From: Bacteroidales bacterium
GTDB taxonomy: Bacteria; Bacteroidota; Bacteroidia; Bacteroidales; ML635J-15
Assembly: GCA_017617125.1 (NCBI GenBank)
Contig: JAFZWY010000005.1
Coordinates: 1 to 63,306 of the forward strand
Direction: 5' to 3'
Length of the DNA stretch: 63,306 nucleotides
Part shown: in pieces, positions 1 through 8,267 of the stretch
How the letters are laid out: each line of letters opens with the position of its first letter
Position numbering within the stretch: the stretch's first letter is position 1
Made by a program: the position numbers and the translations under genes
The notes under the pieces: generated by a model
What the model was told of the DNA's origin: nothing
The model's database searches: none
Seen by the model: only the letters and a program-made list of their open reading frames with translations

Positions 1-45
1 ATGTGTCTCTTCATACTCGCGTACAACTGACAATTTAAAAGCCAT
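1..45 (-). CDS. N-terminus of an unidentified protein, cut by the left edge
   Basis: An ATG on the minus strand at 45 opens a frame that stays open to base 1 and encodes MAFKLSVVREYEETH. A purine-rich AAAGGA lies seven bases upstream, a reasonable ribosome-binding site. The placement fits, because the preceding minus-strand gene (nadE) ends at 262 and has its own terminator at 151-178. Fifteen residues are too few to assign a family. It could also be a chance frame. Confidence 0.4.
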   Translation of the reverse strand, partial: MAFKLSVVREYEETH

Positions 46-150
46 TGTGTAGTCCTTTTGTGTACGCCTAACATACTTACTTTCTTTATTTTCCATTTCG
101 TTACTATTTTTATTGTAACGCTATTTCAGGACGAGACAAACGTAACAAAG

Positions 151-178
151 AAAAAGGTTGTCTTTCGACAACCTTTTT
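151..178. terminator. Intrinsic terminator downstream of nadE
   Basis: GGTTGTC (156-162) and GACAACC (167-173) form a 7-bp stem with a 4-base loop, flanked by A-runs on the left and T-runs on the right, so it can act in both directions. It most likely ends the leftward nadE transcript. Confidence 0.75.
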
Positions 179-261
179 TTATTATAGCAACGGATGCTGC
201 CCTTCGATACTTCGACAAGCTCAGGGAGCAATTCAGCATGACCGTTTGTAGAAATCGTCAA

Positions 262-1854
262 TTAATACTTCGCAACCAGCGGTACATCCTGTGAATGTCC
301 GAAAGCACACGACGAAACACGCAGAATCGGCGGAGCCTGGAAACGCTTGTATTCAACTCGTTTGGCAAGTTTCAAAACAAAGTCAACGGTTTCTGCGTCA
401 AAGCCTTTTGCCTTGATTTGGTCTGCTGTCATGTTGTTTTCAAGATAGCAGTTTAATATTCCATCAAGAATGTCGTATGGCGGCAACGAGTCCTGGTCCT
501 TCTGGTCGGGACGCAATTCAGCCGACGGTGCCTTTGTAATGATATTTTCTGGAATAATGTTTCCGCAATGTTCGTTTATATAATGAGCAAGTCGGTAAAC
601 CTCGGTCTTGTAAACATCGCCAAGCAGCGACAACGAACCGCACATGTCACCGTAAAGCGTCGAGTAGCCGACGGCTTCCTCGCTCTTGTTGGAAGTGTTG
701 AGCAAAATGTTGCCGAACTTATTCGAATATGCCATCAGTATGCTTCCGCGCAGACGTGCCTGGATATTCTCCTCGGCAAGTCCTGGTTTTGTTCCTTCGA
801 AAGCCTCGCTCATAGCTACTCCAAACTGTTTACGCAAATCTTCAATTGGAATAATGTTATAGCTTGATTTTGTTCTTTTTAGCATTTCTAACGAATCGTC
901 AACAGAGTGCGAACTCGAATAGCATGTTGGCATCAGTATTGAATGTACGTTTTCGCGTCCGAGGGTGTTCACGGCGAGTGCCAGAACAACAGCCGAATCG
1001 ATTCCGCCAGACAAACCGAGAACAGCCTTCTTGAAGTTCATCTTGGTAAAGTAGTCGCGCAGACCAAGCGTAACTGCCTTGAAGATGCTTTCGGTAGTAT
1101 CATTTTTGCGAAGCTCCTCTCCAGCCGACTTAAACGACTTTGTTTCAACGTATTGCAAATCTTCTTCAAACGATTTGCACTCAGCTATAACCTTGCCGTT
1201 TTCGTTGAATGCAATACTGCGACCTTCGTATATTAAATTGGTGTTAGCACCGACCTGATTTACATTCAGAAGTGGCAACTTGTATTTCAGTGCAACTTCA
1301 GAAAGATTCTGCTGGTACGAATAGTCGTGCGAATACGGAATTGCAGAAATGTTTACTATGAAGTCAGGATTTAACTTAGCAAGCATATCCATCGGATAGT
1401 CAAGAGCATCACAACCAACTGTCAAGGCAAATTTTACGCCATTCAGATTGACAAGATCGAACTTGGTGTTTTCCTCAAAATACCTTTGCTCGTTAATAAC
1501 GCCAGCATTTCCGAGTACGGTTTTGCATTGCGACTTCACATTGCCGTCGGCTATGAAAAGTGCAGCATTTAACAATCTTTTGCCAGATTTTGCTGTATTC
1601 GACAGCGGCGCTCCGATAATCATCGGGATATCAGCGCATTCGGCAATTATTTTCTCAACCGAAAAATTGCAGTCGTCTACAAAATCGGTACGTTCCAACA
1701 GGTCGTTGGGGCAATATCCGCATACCGACAATTCTGAAAATACAACAAGGTCTGCACCATTTTCCTTTGCTTTTCTTGCTGTTGTGATTATTTTTTCGAC
1801 ATTGGCCTCATAATTTCCAATGTGATAGTTCAATTGAGCGAGAGCTATTTTCAT
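262..1854 (-). CDS. nadE: Glutamine-dependent NAD+ synthase
   Basis: A 530-residue two-domain enzyme that makes NAD+ from nicotinate adenine dinucleotide, ATP and glutamine in the cytoplasm. Residues 1 to about 250 are a nitrilase-fold glutaminase, with Glu41 in the FSEL motif, a Lys in the KTVLGN segment near 114, and a Cys in VGCDALD near 149 as the likely Glu-Lys-Cys triad. Residues from about 260 on are the synthase domain, with the PP-loop signature SGGIDS near 288. The length is normal for the glutamine-dependent form. The ATG at 1854 starts directly at the first beta strand of the glutaminase fold. The gene is monocistronic, with a terminator at 151-178. Confidence 0.95.
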   Translation of the reverse strand: MKIALAQLNYHIGNYEANVEKIITTARKAKENGADLVVFSELSVCGYCPNDLLERTDFVDDCNFSVEKIIAECADIPMIIGAPLSNTAKSGKRLLNAALFIADGNVKSQCKTVLGNAGVINEQRYFEENTKFDLVNLNGVKFALTVGCDALDYPMDMLAKLNPDFIVNISAIPYSHDYSYQQNLSEVALKYKLPLLNVNQVGANTNLIYEGRSIAFNENGKVIAECKSFEEDLQYVETKSFKSAGEELRKNDTTESIFKAVTLGLRDYFTKMNFKKAVLGLSGGIDSAVVLALAVNTLGRENVHSILMPTCYSSSHSVDDSLEMLKRTKSSYNIIPIEDLRKQFGVAMSEAFEGTKPGLAEENIQARLRGSILMAYSNKFGNILLNTSNKSEEAVGYSTLYGDMCGSLSLLGDVYKTEVYRLAHYINEHCGNIIPENIITKAPSAELRPDQKDQDSLPPYDILDGILNCYLENNMTADQIKAKGFDAETVDFVLKLAKRVEYKRFQAPPILRVSSCAFGHSQDVPLVAKY

Positions 1855-1973
1855 CTTTTTTCGTTATTTTAACGGCGCGAAAGTAATAATAATCATTCAA
1901 AATGAAGCATTTTTTTTGATTTTTGTGAAATTTATCCAATGAACAATCTGCATTTAAAATCTTTTGCAAACTA

Positions 1974-2006
1974 TTGTGGCAGTTGATTTTATTATTTATA
2001 ATTTTG
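1974..2006 (+). promoter_or_regulatory. Bacteroidota-type promoter of the polysaccharide operon
   Basis: TAATTTTG at 1999-2006 matches the -7 consensus TAnnTTTG, and TTG at 1974-1976 lies 22 bases upstream, the usual -33 spacing. The first operon ATG is at 2026. No second promoter is obvious in the seven genes behind it. Confidence 0.6.
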
Positions 2007-2025
2007 CAGAAAATACGTTAATTGG

Positions 2026-2868
2026 ATGAAGACTATCAAATCAATAAAAGGAAAAATAATCGCAGTAATCGTAATTACTTGTGTTGCAACGGCAATAGCT
2101 TCGGCAATAATCTTCACAAAACCGCAGTTGCAGACTGTAAATTCCACATTCATAATTCCTACATTGCCAATAAAGACGACCATGGATGTAAACAAATACG
2201 CTATCACGGCAATGAAGGACAAGGACTTGATTGACAGCGTCGCAAATGCTTGCGATGTTTCGAGCAGCGACATTAGGTCTCGCATAACAGCTACTGTTGA
2301 CGGCAACAAAAGCATAGGTCTGGCTGTTTCGTGGGAAACGCCCGAAAAAGCAGCCGAAATATCAGAACAGATTGTTTCAAAACTTAACTATAAGATTTCA
2401 GGAATCGTAAAAGGATATATACTTGCCGATATGTCTGAAATAGAATACACTATCAAGGCGAAGGAACAATACATCGATTCGCTGAAAGACATTATGCAGC
2501 AACTCGACAGCACCATTGCCTGTGAGGTTTCCAAAACTGGATCAAAGAAAGACCAACTTATTGAACACAAGATACTTCTGGAGAAAAATCCAGACTACAT
2601 ATTTGCCAGCAAACTGATGGAAAAATATGCTACTGACTACGGCAATGCACTGTCGGCACTAAACGACAGCAAGAAGTTTGTAGAAAAGGACAAAAAATAC
2701 ATCACGGTAATTAAAAGCGCTAACCCCAGCAATTCGCACGCAAACACTAACAAGACAAAGAGCTTGGCAGTCAGTGCTTTCCTTGCATTTGTCTGCTCCA
2801 TATGCCTAGTTGTATTCTGGAACATGTTGTGTGCAAAAACAAAATCGTGCAAAGCCGACGAAAAATAG
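2026..2868 (+). CDS. Wzz-like polysaccharide chain-length determinant
   Basis: A 280-residue inner-membrane protein with a cytoplasmic basic N-terminus, one membrane segment at about 11-31, a periplasmic region rich in helix and coiled coil (about 110-230), and a second membrane segment at about 245-266. This is the plan of Wzz/chain-length regulators, which set polymer length in Wzx/Wzy-dependent polysaccharide assembly. It lacks the cytoplasmic tyrosine kinase domain found in Wzc-type proteins. It is the first gene of the operon, followed after 10 bases by the flippase. The sequence is divergent, so the call rests on topology and context as much as on similarity. Confidence 0.75.
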   Translation: MKTIKSIKGKIIAVIVITCVATAIASAIIFTKPQLQTVNSTFIIPTLPIKTTMDVNKYAITAMKDKDLIDSVANACDVSSSDIRSRITATVDGNKSIGLAVSWETPEKAAEISEQIVSKLNYKISGIVKGYILADMSEIEYTIKAKEQYIDSLKDIMQQLDSTIACEVSKTGSKKDQLIEHKILLEKNPDYIFASKLMEKYATDYGNALSALNDSKKFVEKDKKYITVIKSANPSNSHANTNKTKSLAVSAFLAFVCSICLVVFWNMLCAKTKSCKADEK

Positions 2869-2878
2869 ACGCTATTTC

Positions 2879-4141
2879 ATGAAACTGAAGCAGTTGATAT
2901 CGTCATACAAGAAAAACGAAGACGCGAAGGGCCTTACGGAGACATTCCTGTCGCTTACCATATTGCAGTTTGCAAGCTACGTCTTCCCGCTTTTCACGAT
3001 ACCATACCTTGCTCATGTTATAGGCCTCGACAAGATGGGCGACATCGCTTTTGCCGCTGCTGTTGTCGTTTACTTCCAGACGGTTGTCGACTGGGGCTTC
3101 AACTATTCGGCGGCCCGCGACGTGGCACGAAACAAGAATAACCTTCAGGAAGTTTCGAGAATTTATTCCAACGTAATGACCGCAAAACTTTCGTTGACAG
3201 TAATTTGCGCAGTAATATTTGCAATTCTAGTCTTTACAGTGCCTGCTTTTAGCGAAAAGAAATTGCTTATGTTCGCCACCTACCTCTACATACCTTGCGG
3301 ACTTCTGATACAGGAATGGCTGTTCCAGGGACTGGAAAAAATGAGATATTTCACCATTCTGAACCTGATTCTCAAGTGCTTGTTTACGGCAGCAATATTC
3401 ATTTTCATTAGGGAAAAATCAGACTACATACTACAGCCGTTGCTCAATGCCTGTGGCAATTTCGCTGTAGGTATCGCATCGATTGTTATTATCAGGAAGA
3501 AGTTGAATATAAAATATATACGCCCGAATACTAAATCAATACTCGAAGCAATAAAAGGTAGCACCGACGTATTTATCAACCAGCTTATGCCAAACCTATA
3601 CAATAGCTTCTCGGTGATGCTGCTTGGATTTTTCGGAGGTTCGGTCGCAAACGGGAAACTTGACGGAGGAACAAAGTTCGTCAACCTTTGCAACCAGATG
3701 ATGTCGGTGGTTACCAGGACCTTCTTCCCTTTTCTTTCGAGAAATATCGACAAGCACAGGATATATGCGAAATGGAACATAATAATTTCGTCGGTAATAT
3801 CCGTACTGCTTTTTGCGTTTGCCCCGCTTATAGTCGACATTTTCCTTACCGAGGAATTCGTCGACTCGATTCTGGTGCTGAGAATAATGGCGATTTCGGT
3901 GCTGTTCCTCACACTCAGCAGCATATATGGCACCAATTACCTTATAGTTCAGAACAAAGAGAAAATATTGAGAAAAATAACCATAATTTCCTCATTGATA
4001 GGTTTTTCTATGTCGGTTCCAATGGTGTATTATTTCGGATACATCGGTGCGGCAATAACAATAACGCTAACAAGAGGAATATTAGGTGTAGCCTCAATGA
4101 TTGTAGTACTTAAAATTAAGAAACAAAAACAGTTAGCATGA
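2879..4141 (+). CDS. Wzx-type oligosaccharide flippase (MATE/MOP superfamily)
   Basis: A roughly 420-residue polytopic protein with about 12 predicted membrane segments and typical features of the family: an early segment with PLFTIPYLAHVIG, an aromatic/charged VDWGFNYSAARD motif and EWLFQGLE. Such proteins flip undecaprenyl-linked repeat units across the inner membrane. An in-frame codon exists at 2810, but that start would lie inside the Wzz-like gene. I prefer ATG 2879 because MKLKQLISSYKKNEDAKG is a typical soluble N-terminal tail and lies just after the upstream stop. The stop overlaps the next start (ATGA at 4138-4141), which implies translational coupling. Confidence 0.9.
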   Translation: MKLKQLISSYKKNEDAKGLTETFLSLTILQFASYVFPLFTIPYLAHVIGLDKMGDIAFAAAVVVYFQTVVDWGFNYSAARDVARNKNNLQEVSRIYSNVMTAKLSLTVICAVIFAILVFTVPAFSEKKLLMFATYLYIPCGLLIQEWLFQGLEKMRYFTILNLILKCLFTAAIFIFIREKSDYILQPLLNACGNFAVGIASIVIIRKKLNIKYIRPNTKSILEAIKGSTDVFINQLMPNLYNSFSVMLLGFFGGSVANGKLDGGTKFVNLCNQMMSVVTRTFFPFLSRNIDKHRIYAKWNIIISSVISVLLFAFAPLIVDIFLTEEFVDSILVLRIMAISVLFLTLSSIYGTNYLIVQNKEKILRKITIISSLIGFSMSVPMVYYFGYIGAAITITLTRGILGVASMIVVLKIKKQKQLA

Positions 4142-5067
4142 AAATAGGTTTTATCATACCAACTTATCCTGACGAGAAAAGAGTTGCCCTGCTTCCAGAG
4201 GACATCGATGGGTTCGAAAATGAAATTGTCATCGAGCAAGGCTTTGGGAAAAACATGGGCATAGCCGAAAGTGAATACATTACAAAGGGCTGCCGTATTA
4301 TGTCGCGCAAAGAGATATTCTCAAGTTGTGACAACATATTTTGTCTAAAGCTGATACAAAAGGAAGACTACGACCTTCTGCGTGACGGGCAGACAATAAT
4401 CGGCTGGACTCATCCGACAGGTTCGGGAAAGGAATTCTACGACAACGTAGCCGTACGAAAGAATCTTGTCATTGTCGACCTCGACAATATATACCCTACA
4501 ATACGCCAAGGCGACAAAGTGGTGAAAATTCCGTTCTTGAAACCGAATTTCATCTGGCGCAACAGCTTTTACGCAGGCATTGCAAGCGTACAGCATGCAC
4601 TTCTCAACTACGGCATGTATCCTGATTCGTCGACCAAGGTTGCGGTATTGTCGAGCGGTAATGTGGCACAAGGCACTTTTGCAGAAATATCAAACTACAA
4701 CCCCGACCTGAGAATGTTCTATCGCAAGACAATGCACGAATTTTACGACACAATAGGCGAATACGACTTAATTATCAACGGAATAGAGGTCGACAGCTCT
4801 ACAGAACACATAATCAGCAAGTCGCAGCTCGCAAAAGTGAAGAAAGGTTGTCTGCTCATCGATGCTGCCGCCGATGCCGGCAATGCAATCGAAGGCACAC
4901 ACTATACAACAATTAGCAATCCTATTTACGAGGAAGACGGACTGTACTTCTACGAGGTAAACAATGCTCCTTCGTTGTTATACCGCAAGACCAGCAAGGA
5001 AATTAGCCGTTCGTTCTCCGAAAACGTATACAAAAAAGACATTTCTAGATTCTTAAACCTCTTGTAA
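4138..5067 (+). CDS. N5-(carboxyethyl)ornithine synthase-like opine dehydrogenase (AlaDH/PNT family)
   Basis: A 309-residue enzyme that begins MKIGFIIPTYPDEKRVALLP, the N-terminal signature of the alanine dehydrogenase/transhydrogenase family and closest, as I recall, to N5-(carboxyethyl)ornithine synthase. That enzyme condenses pyruvate reductively with an amino-acid side-chain amine. A Rossmann-like segment, VAVLSSGNVAQGTF, lies near 167-180. It is shorter than alanine dehydrogenase (about 370). It is coupled by a 4-base overlap to the flippase and is followed after 2 bases by an ATP-grasp ligase. That context suggests it makes an N-carboxyethyl amino acid for attachment to the polysaccharide. 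The substrate cannot be read from the sequence. Confidence 0.75.
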   Translation: MKIGFIIPTYPDEKRVALLPEDIDGFENEIVIEQGFGKNMGIAESEYITKGCRIMSRKEIFSSCDNIFCLKLIQKEDYDLLRDGQTIIGWTHPTGSGKEFYDNVAVRKNLVIVDLDNIYPTIRQGDKVVKIPFLKPNFIWRNSFYAGIASVQHALLNYGMYPDSSTKVAVLSSGNVAQGTFAEISNYNPDLRMFYRKTMHEFYDTIGEYDLIINGIEVDSSTEHIISKSQLAKVKKGCLLIDAAADAGNAIEGTHYTTISNPIYEEDGLYFYEVNNAPSLLYRKTSKEISRSFSENVYKKDISRFLNLL

Positions 5068-5069
5068 TT

Positions 5070-6065
5070 ATGAAATTAGGCATATTTACATCATTCAACG
5101 GAAACCATTTAAAGTTTGTCGATTCTTGCAAAGAAATCGGAGTCGACTACGAAATTATAGACATATTGTCGGCAGACTGGCTCGAAAATGTAAAGAAGTC
5201 GGACTGCGACGGATTCCTATGCTCGTCGACCTGCGACTCGCAGGAACGCAAGACGATACTCGACGAGCGCTACTACTTCGTGGCAAATGTGCTAAATCGA
5301 CCGATATATCCTGATTTTCTAGGACTATACATACACGAAAGCAAGCGCAACATGGCGACATGGCTCGACACCTACGGATATCCGCATACGCCTACTAAGG
5401 TCTTTACCTGCAAAGACGAAGCCATGGAATATCTTTCACAATGCAAATATCCGATAGTAGCAAAGGCAAATCTAGGTTCTGCTGCTTCTAAGGTATTGAT
5501 TATAAATTCACAGGCAGCAGCAAGACGTTATGTCAAAAAGATTTTCCCGACAAAGAGGTTGCCAATTCTTAACCGAGGCAAGATCTACTGGCGCAAGGTT
5601 CGCAACCTGCCAGTCCCCGACCTTGCATCACCGCAAAAGGACTATGTTCTTTTCCAGGAATACAAGGACGTCGCCCACGAATGGAGAATCATAAAGATTG
5701 GTGACTCATATTTCGGACACAAGAAACTGCTCAAAGGTCAGTTTGCAAGTGGTTCGGGATTAGTCGGTTGGGTTAACCCTCCTAAAGAGTTGCTTACAAT
5801 GGTCCGCAACATTTGCCAGGACGGCGGATTCTTCTGCATGGACGTTGATATTTTCGAAACCAAAACTGGCGAATATTTCATCAACGAACTGCAAGCATCA
5901 TTTGGCTCATACCTTGACTATCAGATGTGTATCGACGGAAAACATGGTCGCTACAAATACGTCGACGGCGATTTTGTCTTCGAGGAAGGCGATTTTAACG
6001 TTCACGGCAGTGCAAAGTTGAAAGTGGAACACTTTATCGAAATACTTAATTCACGAAAAAACTGA
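5070..6065 (+). CDS. ATP-grasp (RimK/glutathione synthetase-like) ligase
   Basis: A 331-residue protein with an N-terminal Rossmann-like domain (1 to about 95), a central nucleotide-binding lobe with KYPIVAKANLGSAASKV (about 128-145), and a C-terminal lobe with VLFQEY and MDVDIFETKTGEYFINELQ (acidic and Asn Mg-binding residues). Members form amide or peptide bonds from a carboxylate and an amine through an acyl-phosphate. It sits two bases behind the opine-dehydrogenase-like gene and before the polymerase gene. The inferred role is joining an amino acid, or the N-carboxyethyl amino acid, to a sugar carboxylate of the repeat unit. It could instead build a small peptide. Confidence 0.8.
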   Translation: MKLGIFTSFNGNHLKFVDSCKEIGVDYEIIDILSADWLENVKKSDCDGFLCSSTCDSQERKTILDERYYFVANVLNRPIYPDFLGLYIHESKRNMATWLDTYGYPHTPTKVFTCKDEAMEYLSQCKYPIVAKANLGSAASKVLIINSQAAARRYVKKIFPTKRLPILNRGKIYWRKVRNLPVPDLASPQKDYVLFQEYKDVAHEWRIIKIGDSYFGHKKLLKGQFASGSGLVGWVNPPKELLTMVRNICQDGGFFCMDVDIFETKTGEYFINELQASFGSYLDYQMCIDGKHGRYKYVDGDFVFEEGDFNVHGSAKLKVEHFIEILNSRKN

Positions 6066-6066
6066 G

Positions 6067-7233
6067 ATGTCGCTGAAGGAGGATAAAATAGCAGTTTTTG
6101 TAAAATACACGTCAGCCGTCGCGCTGATGCTGTATTTTCTGCAGGGCGTCATATATCCTACTTCATTCATCATTGCCAAAATATCGCTTGCCGTATATAT
6201 GGCAGTCGGCATCTTTTGCTTGGCCGAAATCCTTATGTCGCGGACAAGGCTGCATTTAATATACGTGGCAATTGCTTTTTTGATTGCCAATCTTGCCTAC
6301 TATGGTTTTTCCGACACTCCTGCATCCATGTTCTACAACATTGATCCTCAGGGGCCAATAAAACATACTGCATTCGTATTTATTACATTGCTGGTATTCT
6401 TCTACCTGTCGAAAAAAGGCAAAGTCGACAAGAAACTATTGCTAATACTATATTCGTTTTTCTTTGTCATAGGAATAATAAACTTCTATTCATTGTCTCC
6501 GTTCAGCCCTCGTCACACAAATGCGGTAAACAATTCGGGATACATTTTCGTAAACATACTGCCATTCCTGTTCTTGCTAAAGCGCAAGTATGTTTCCGCC
6601 ATATTGCTGGTTCTTAGTGGAATATTTGCGGTCATGTCGCTAAAACGCGGAGCAATGATAATTCTCGTGGCATTCCTTATCTATTATGTTTTAGCACATT
6701 TGAAGGATTCAAAATTATCTGCTATCCAGAAAATATCGATAATTACGGTTGCTGTAATAGCATGCGGAGCTGTAGCAATGCAGATGTACAACGGCAATGA
6801 ACTCATACAGGGACGTGTAGCACAAACACTTAGCGGTAACACAAGCGGACGCGACGTCATATATAGCCAATTGTGGGACAATTGGAAAAACAGCGACTCT
6901 GCAGTCAATATGCTGTTCGGATACGGATATTCGTACACGCCAATCGTAACTTGCGGACGCTACGCCCACAACGATTGGCTAGAACTGCTTACCAACATGG
7001 GGCTCTTCGGCATAGGCCTGTACCTGCTGTTTTTTGTTGAAACCGCAGTCACGGCAGCAAGCTGTGAACAAAGTAGCACCGAACGAAGAATTATAGTCTC
7101 TGTTATAATTGTAATGCTCATAAAGTCTGTATTTTCAATGGGATACGACGATCAGGGAAATGTTCCTCTAATGTTGCTGCTTGGCTATGTTGCAGGACAA
7201 AAAGAACTGAAAATTAACACAATGGCAAAATGA
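6067..7233 (+). CDS. O-antigen/capsule polymerase (Wzy/ligase-like)
   Basis: A 388-residue protein with about 10 to 12 hydrophobic segments and a long periplasmic loop late in the sequence. The segment with SGNTSGRDVIYSQLW followed by FGYGYSYTP and AHNDWLELLTNMGLFGIGLYL is typical of the O-antigen ligase/polymerase (Wzy_C) family: an Arg near the loop start, then a conserved His-Asn preceding a membrane helix. It would polymerise flipped repeat units in the periplasm. It begins 1 base after the ATP-grasp stop and ends in a 4-base overlap with the next glycosyltransferase. Confidence 0.85.
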   Translation: MSLKEDKIAVFVKYTSAVALMLYFLQGVIYPTSFIIAKISLAVYMAVGIFCLAEILMSRTRLHLIYVAIAFLIANLAYYGFSDTPASMFYNIDPQGPIKHTAFVFITLLVFFYLSKKGKVDKKLLLILYSFFFVIGIINFYSLSPFSPRHTNAVNNSGYIFVNILPFLFLLKRKYVSAILLVLSGIFAVMSLKRGAMIILVAFLIYYVLAHLKDSKLSAIQKISIITVAVIACGAVAMQMYNGNELIQGRVAQTLSGNTSGRDVIYSQLWDNWKNSDSAVNMLFGYGYSYTPIVTCGRYAHNDWLELLTNMGLFGIGLYLLFFVETAVTAASCEQSSTERRIIVSVIIVMLIKSVFSMGYDDQGNVPLMLLLGYVAGQKELKINTMAK

Positions 7234-8267
7234 AGATTCTGTTTGTAATACCGTCGATGAAGTGCGGTGGTGCCGAAAGGGTTGCCACGACATACGCAAA
7301 ATACCTGTCGGAACACGAAGTTAAATTCGTCAACCTCGGCAGTCCCGACGGCGAGCTGACGAATTGGATAAAGCCCTATTTCCCGCTAATCTCACTCAAC
7401 TGCAGCCGAAGTATTTCGGCATATCGGCCGCTGAAAAAGCTGATTCACAAAGAAAAGCCTGACTTCATTTTTGCCACTCACATACACGTTGCTCTAGTAT
7501 TGCTGATGATTAACCGCAGACAAGAAAGCAAAGTCGTTGTGCGAATCCCAACAATGCCATCAAATAAACTTTATAAAGGTTTAAGGATTAGGATAATGGA
7601 GTCGCTGGAACGCAAACTTTTGCGCAGGGCACATACCATTATAGCTCAGACCGACGCAATGAAGCAGGAAATCAGCCGAATGCTAAATGTCGACGACAAA
7701 AAGATCATCACAATAACCAATCCTATCGATACGGAACTTATTGACGGGCAAACTGTTAATGCGTCCAATCCATTCGACAGCGCAAAGCCGAACTTCCTGG
7801 CCGTAGGCAATATTTCTCCAGCCAAAGCCTACGATACAATGCTCGAGGCGTTTGAGATCGTATCAAAGCAATGCAACGATGCTCAGCTATACATCCTTGG
7901 CCGTACCGAAAGCGAATACGCACAGCAGATTGTTGCACAAGCAAATGGAAATCCTAACATTCACTTCGAAGGATTCAGTGAAAACCCATACCGATATATG
8001 AAGCATTGTTCGGCATTTGTTCTGTCGTCGCGTATGGAGGGACTGCCAAACGTTGTTCTCGAAGCAATGTACCTCAACCGCCCTGTGGCCGCAACAACCT
8101 GTGTGCCAATACTTGACAAACTAATCGTCGATGGGACGAACGGCTACAAGGCGAACCCAGGCGATGCCGAAATGTTGGCCTCGGCAATGCTTAAAGCAAT
8201 ACTTCTGCACGACATACATAACCCTCGCATTGACAATAGCAATGCCATAAAGCAGATATTCCAATAA
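7230..8267 (+). CDS. GT4-family glycosyltransferase
   Basis: A 345-residue GT-B fold enzyme. The N-terminal half has the GGAERV donor-side motif at about 13-18. The C-terminal half has FLAVGNISPAKAYDTMLEAF, LYILG, and the EX7E-type motif in EGLPNVVLEAM (about 268-278). Such enzymes transfer a sugar from a nucleotide donor with retention. The N-terminus overlaps the polymerase stop by 4 bases. The C-terminal helix that closes the GT-B fold is short, so the protein is somewhat smaller than the family average. The acceptor and sugar are unknown. Confidence 0.9.
   Translation: MKILFVIPSMKCGGAERVATTYAKYLSEHEVKFVNLGSPDGELTNWIKPYFPLISLNCSRSISAYRPLKKLIHKEKPDFIFATHIHVALVLLMINRRQESKVVVRIPTMPSNKLYKGLRIRIMESLERKLLRRAHTIIAQTDAMKQEISRMLNVDDKKIITITNPIDTELIDGQTVNASNPFDSAKPNFLAVGNISPAKAYDTMLEAFEIVSKQCNDAQLYILGRTESEYAQQIVAQANGNPNIHFEGFSENPYRYMKHCSAFVLSSRMEGLPNVVLEAMYLNRPVAATTCVPILDKLIVDGTNGYKANPGDAEMLASAMLKAILLHDIHNPRIDNSNAIKQIFQ

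Noticed and set aside
58..294. 78-codon frame at the left edge
   Set aside because: It runs through a terminator and a dispersed repeat and has no plausible start region.
2810..2878. Upstream start for the flippase
   Set aside because: It would overlap the end of the Wzz-like gene by 59 bases and add a tail rich in Cys and Lys not seen in flippases.
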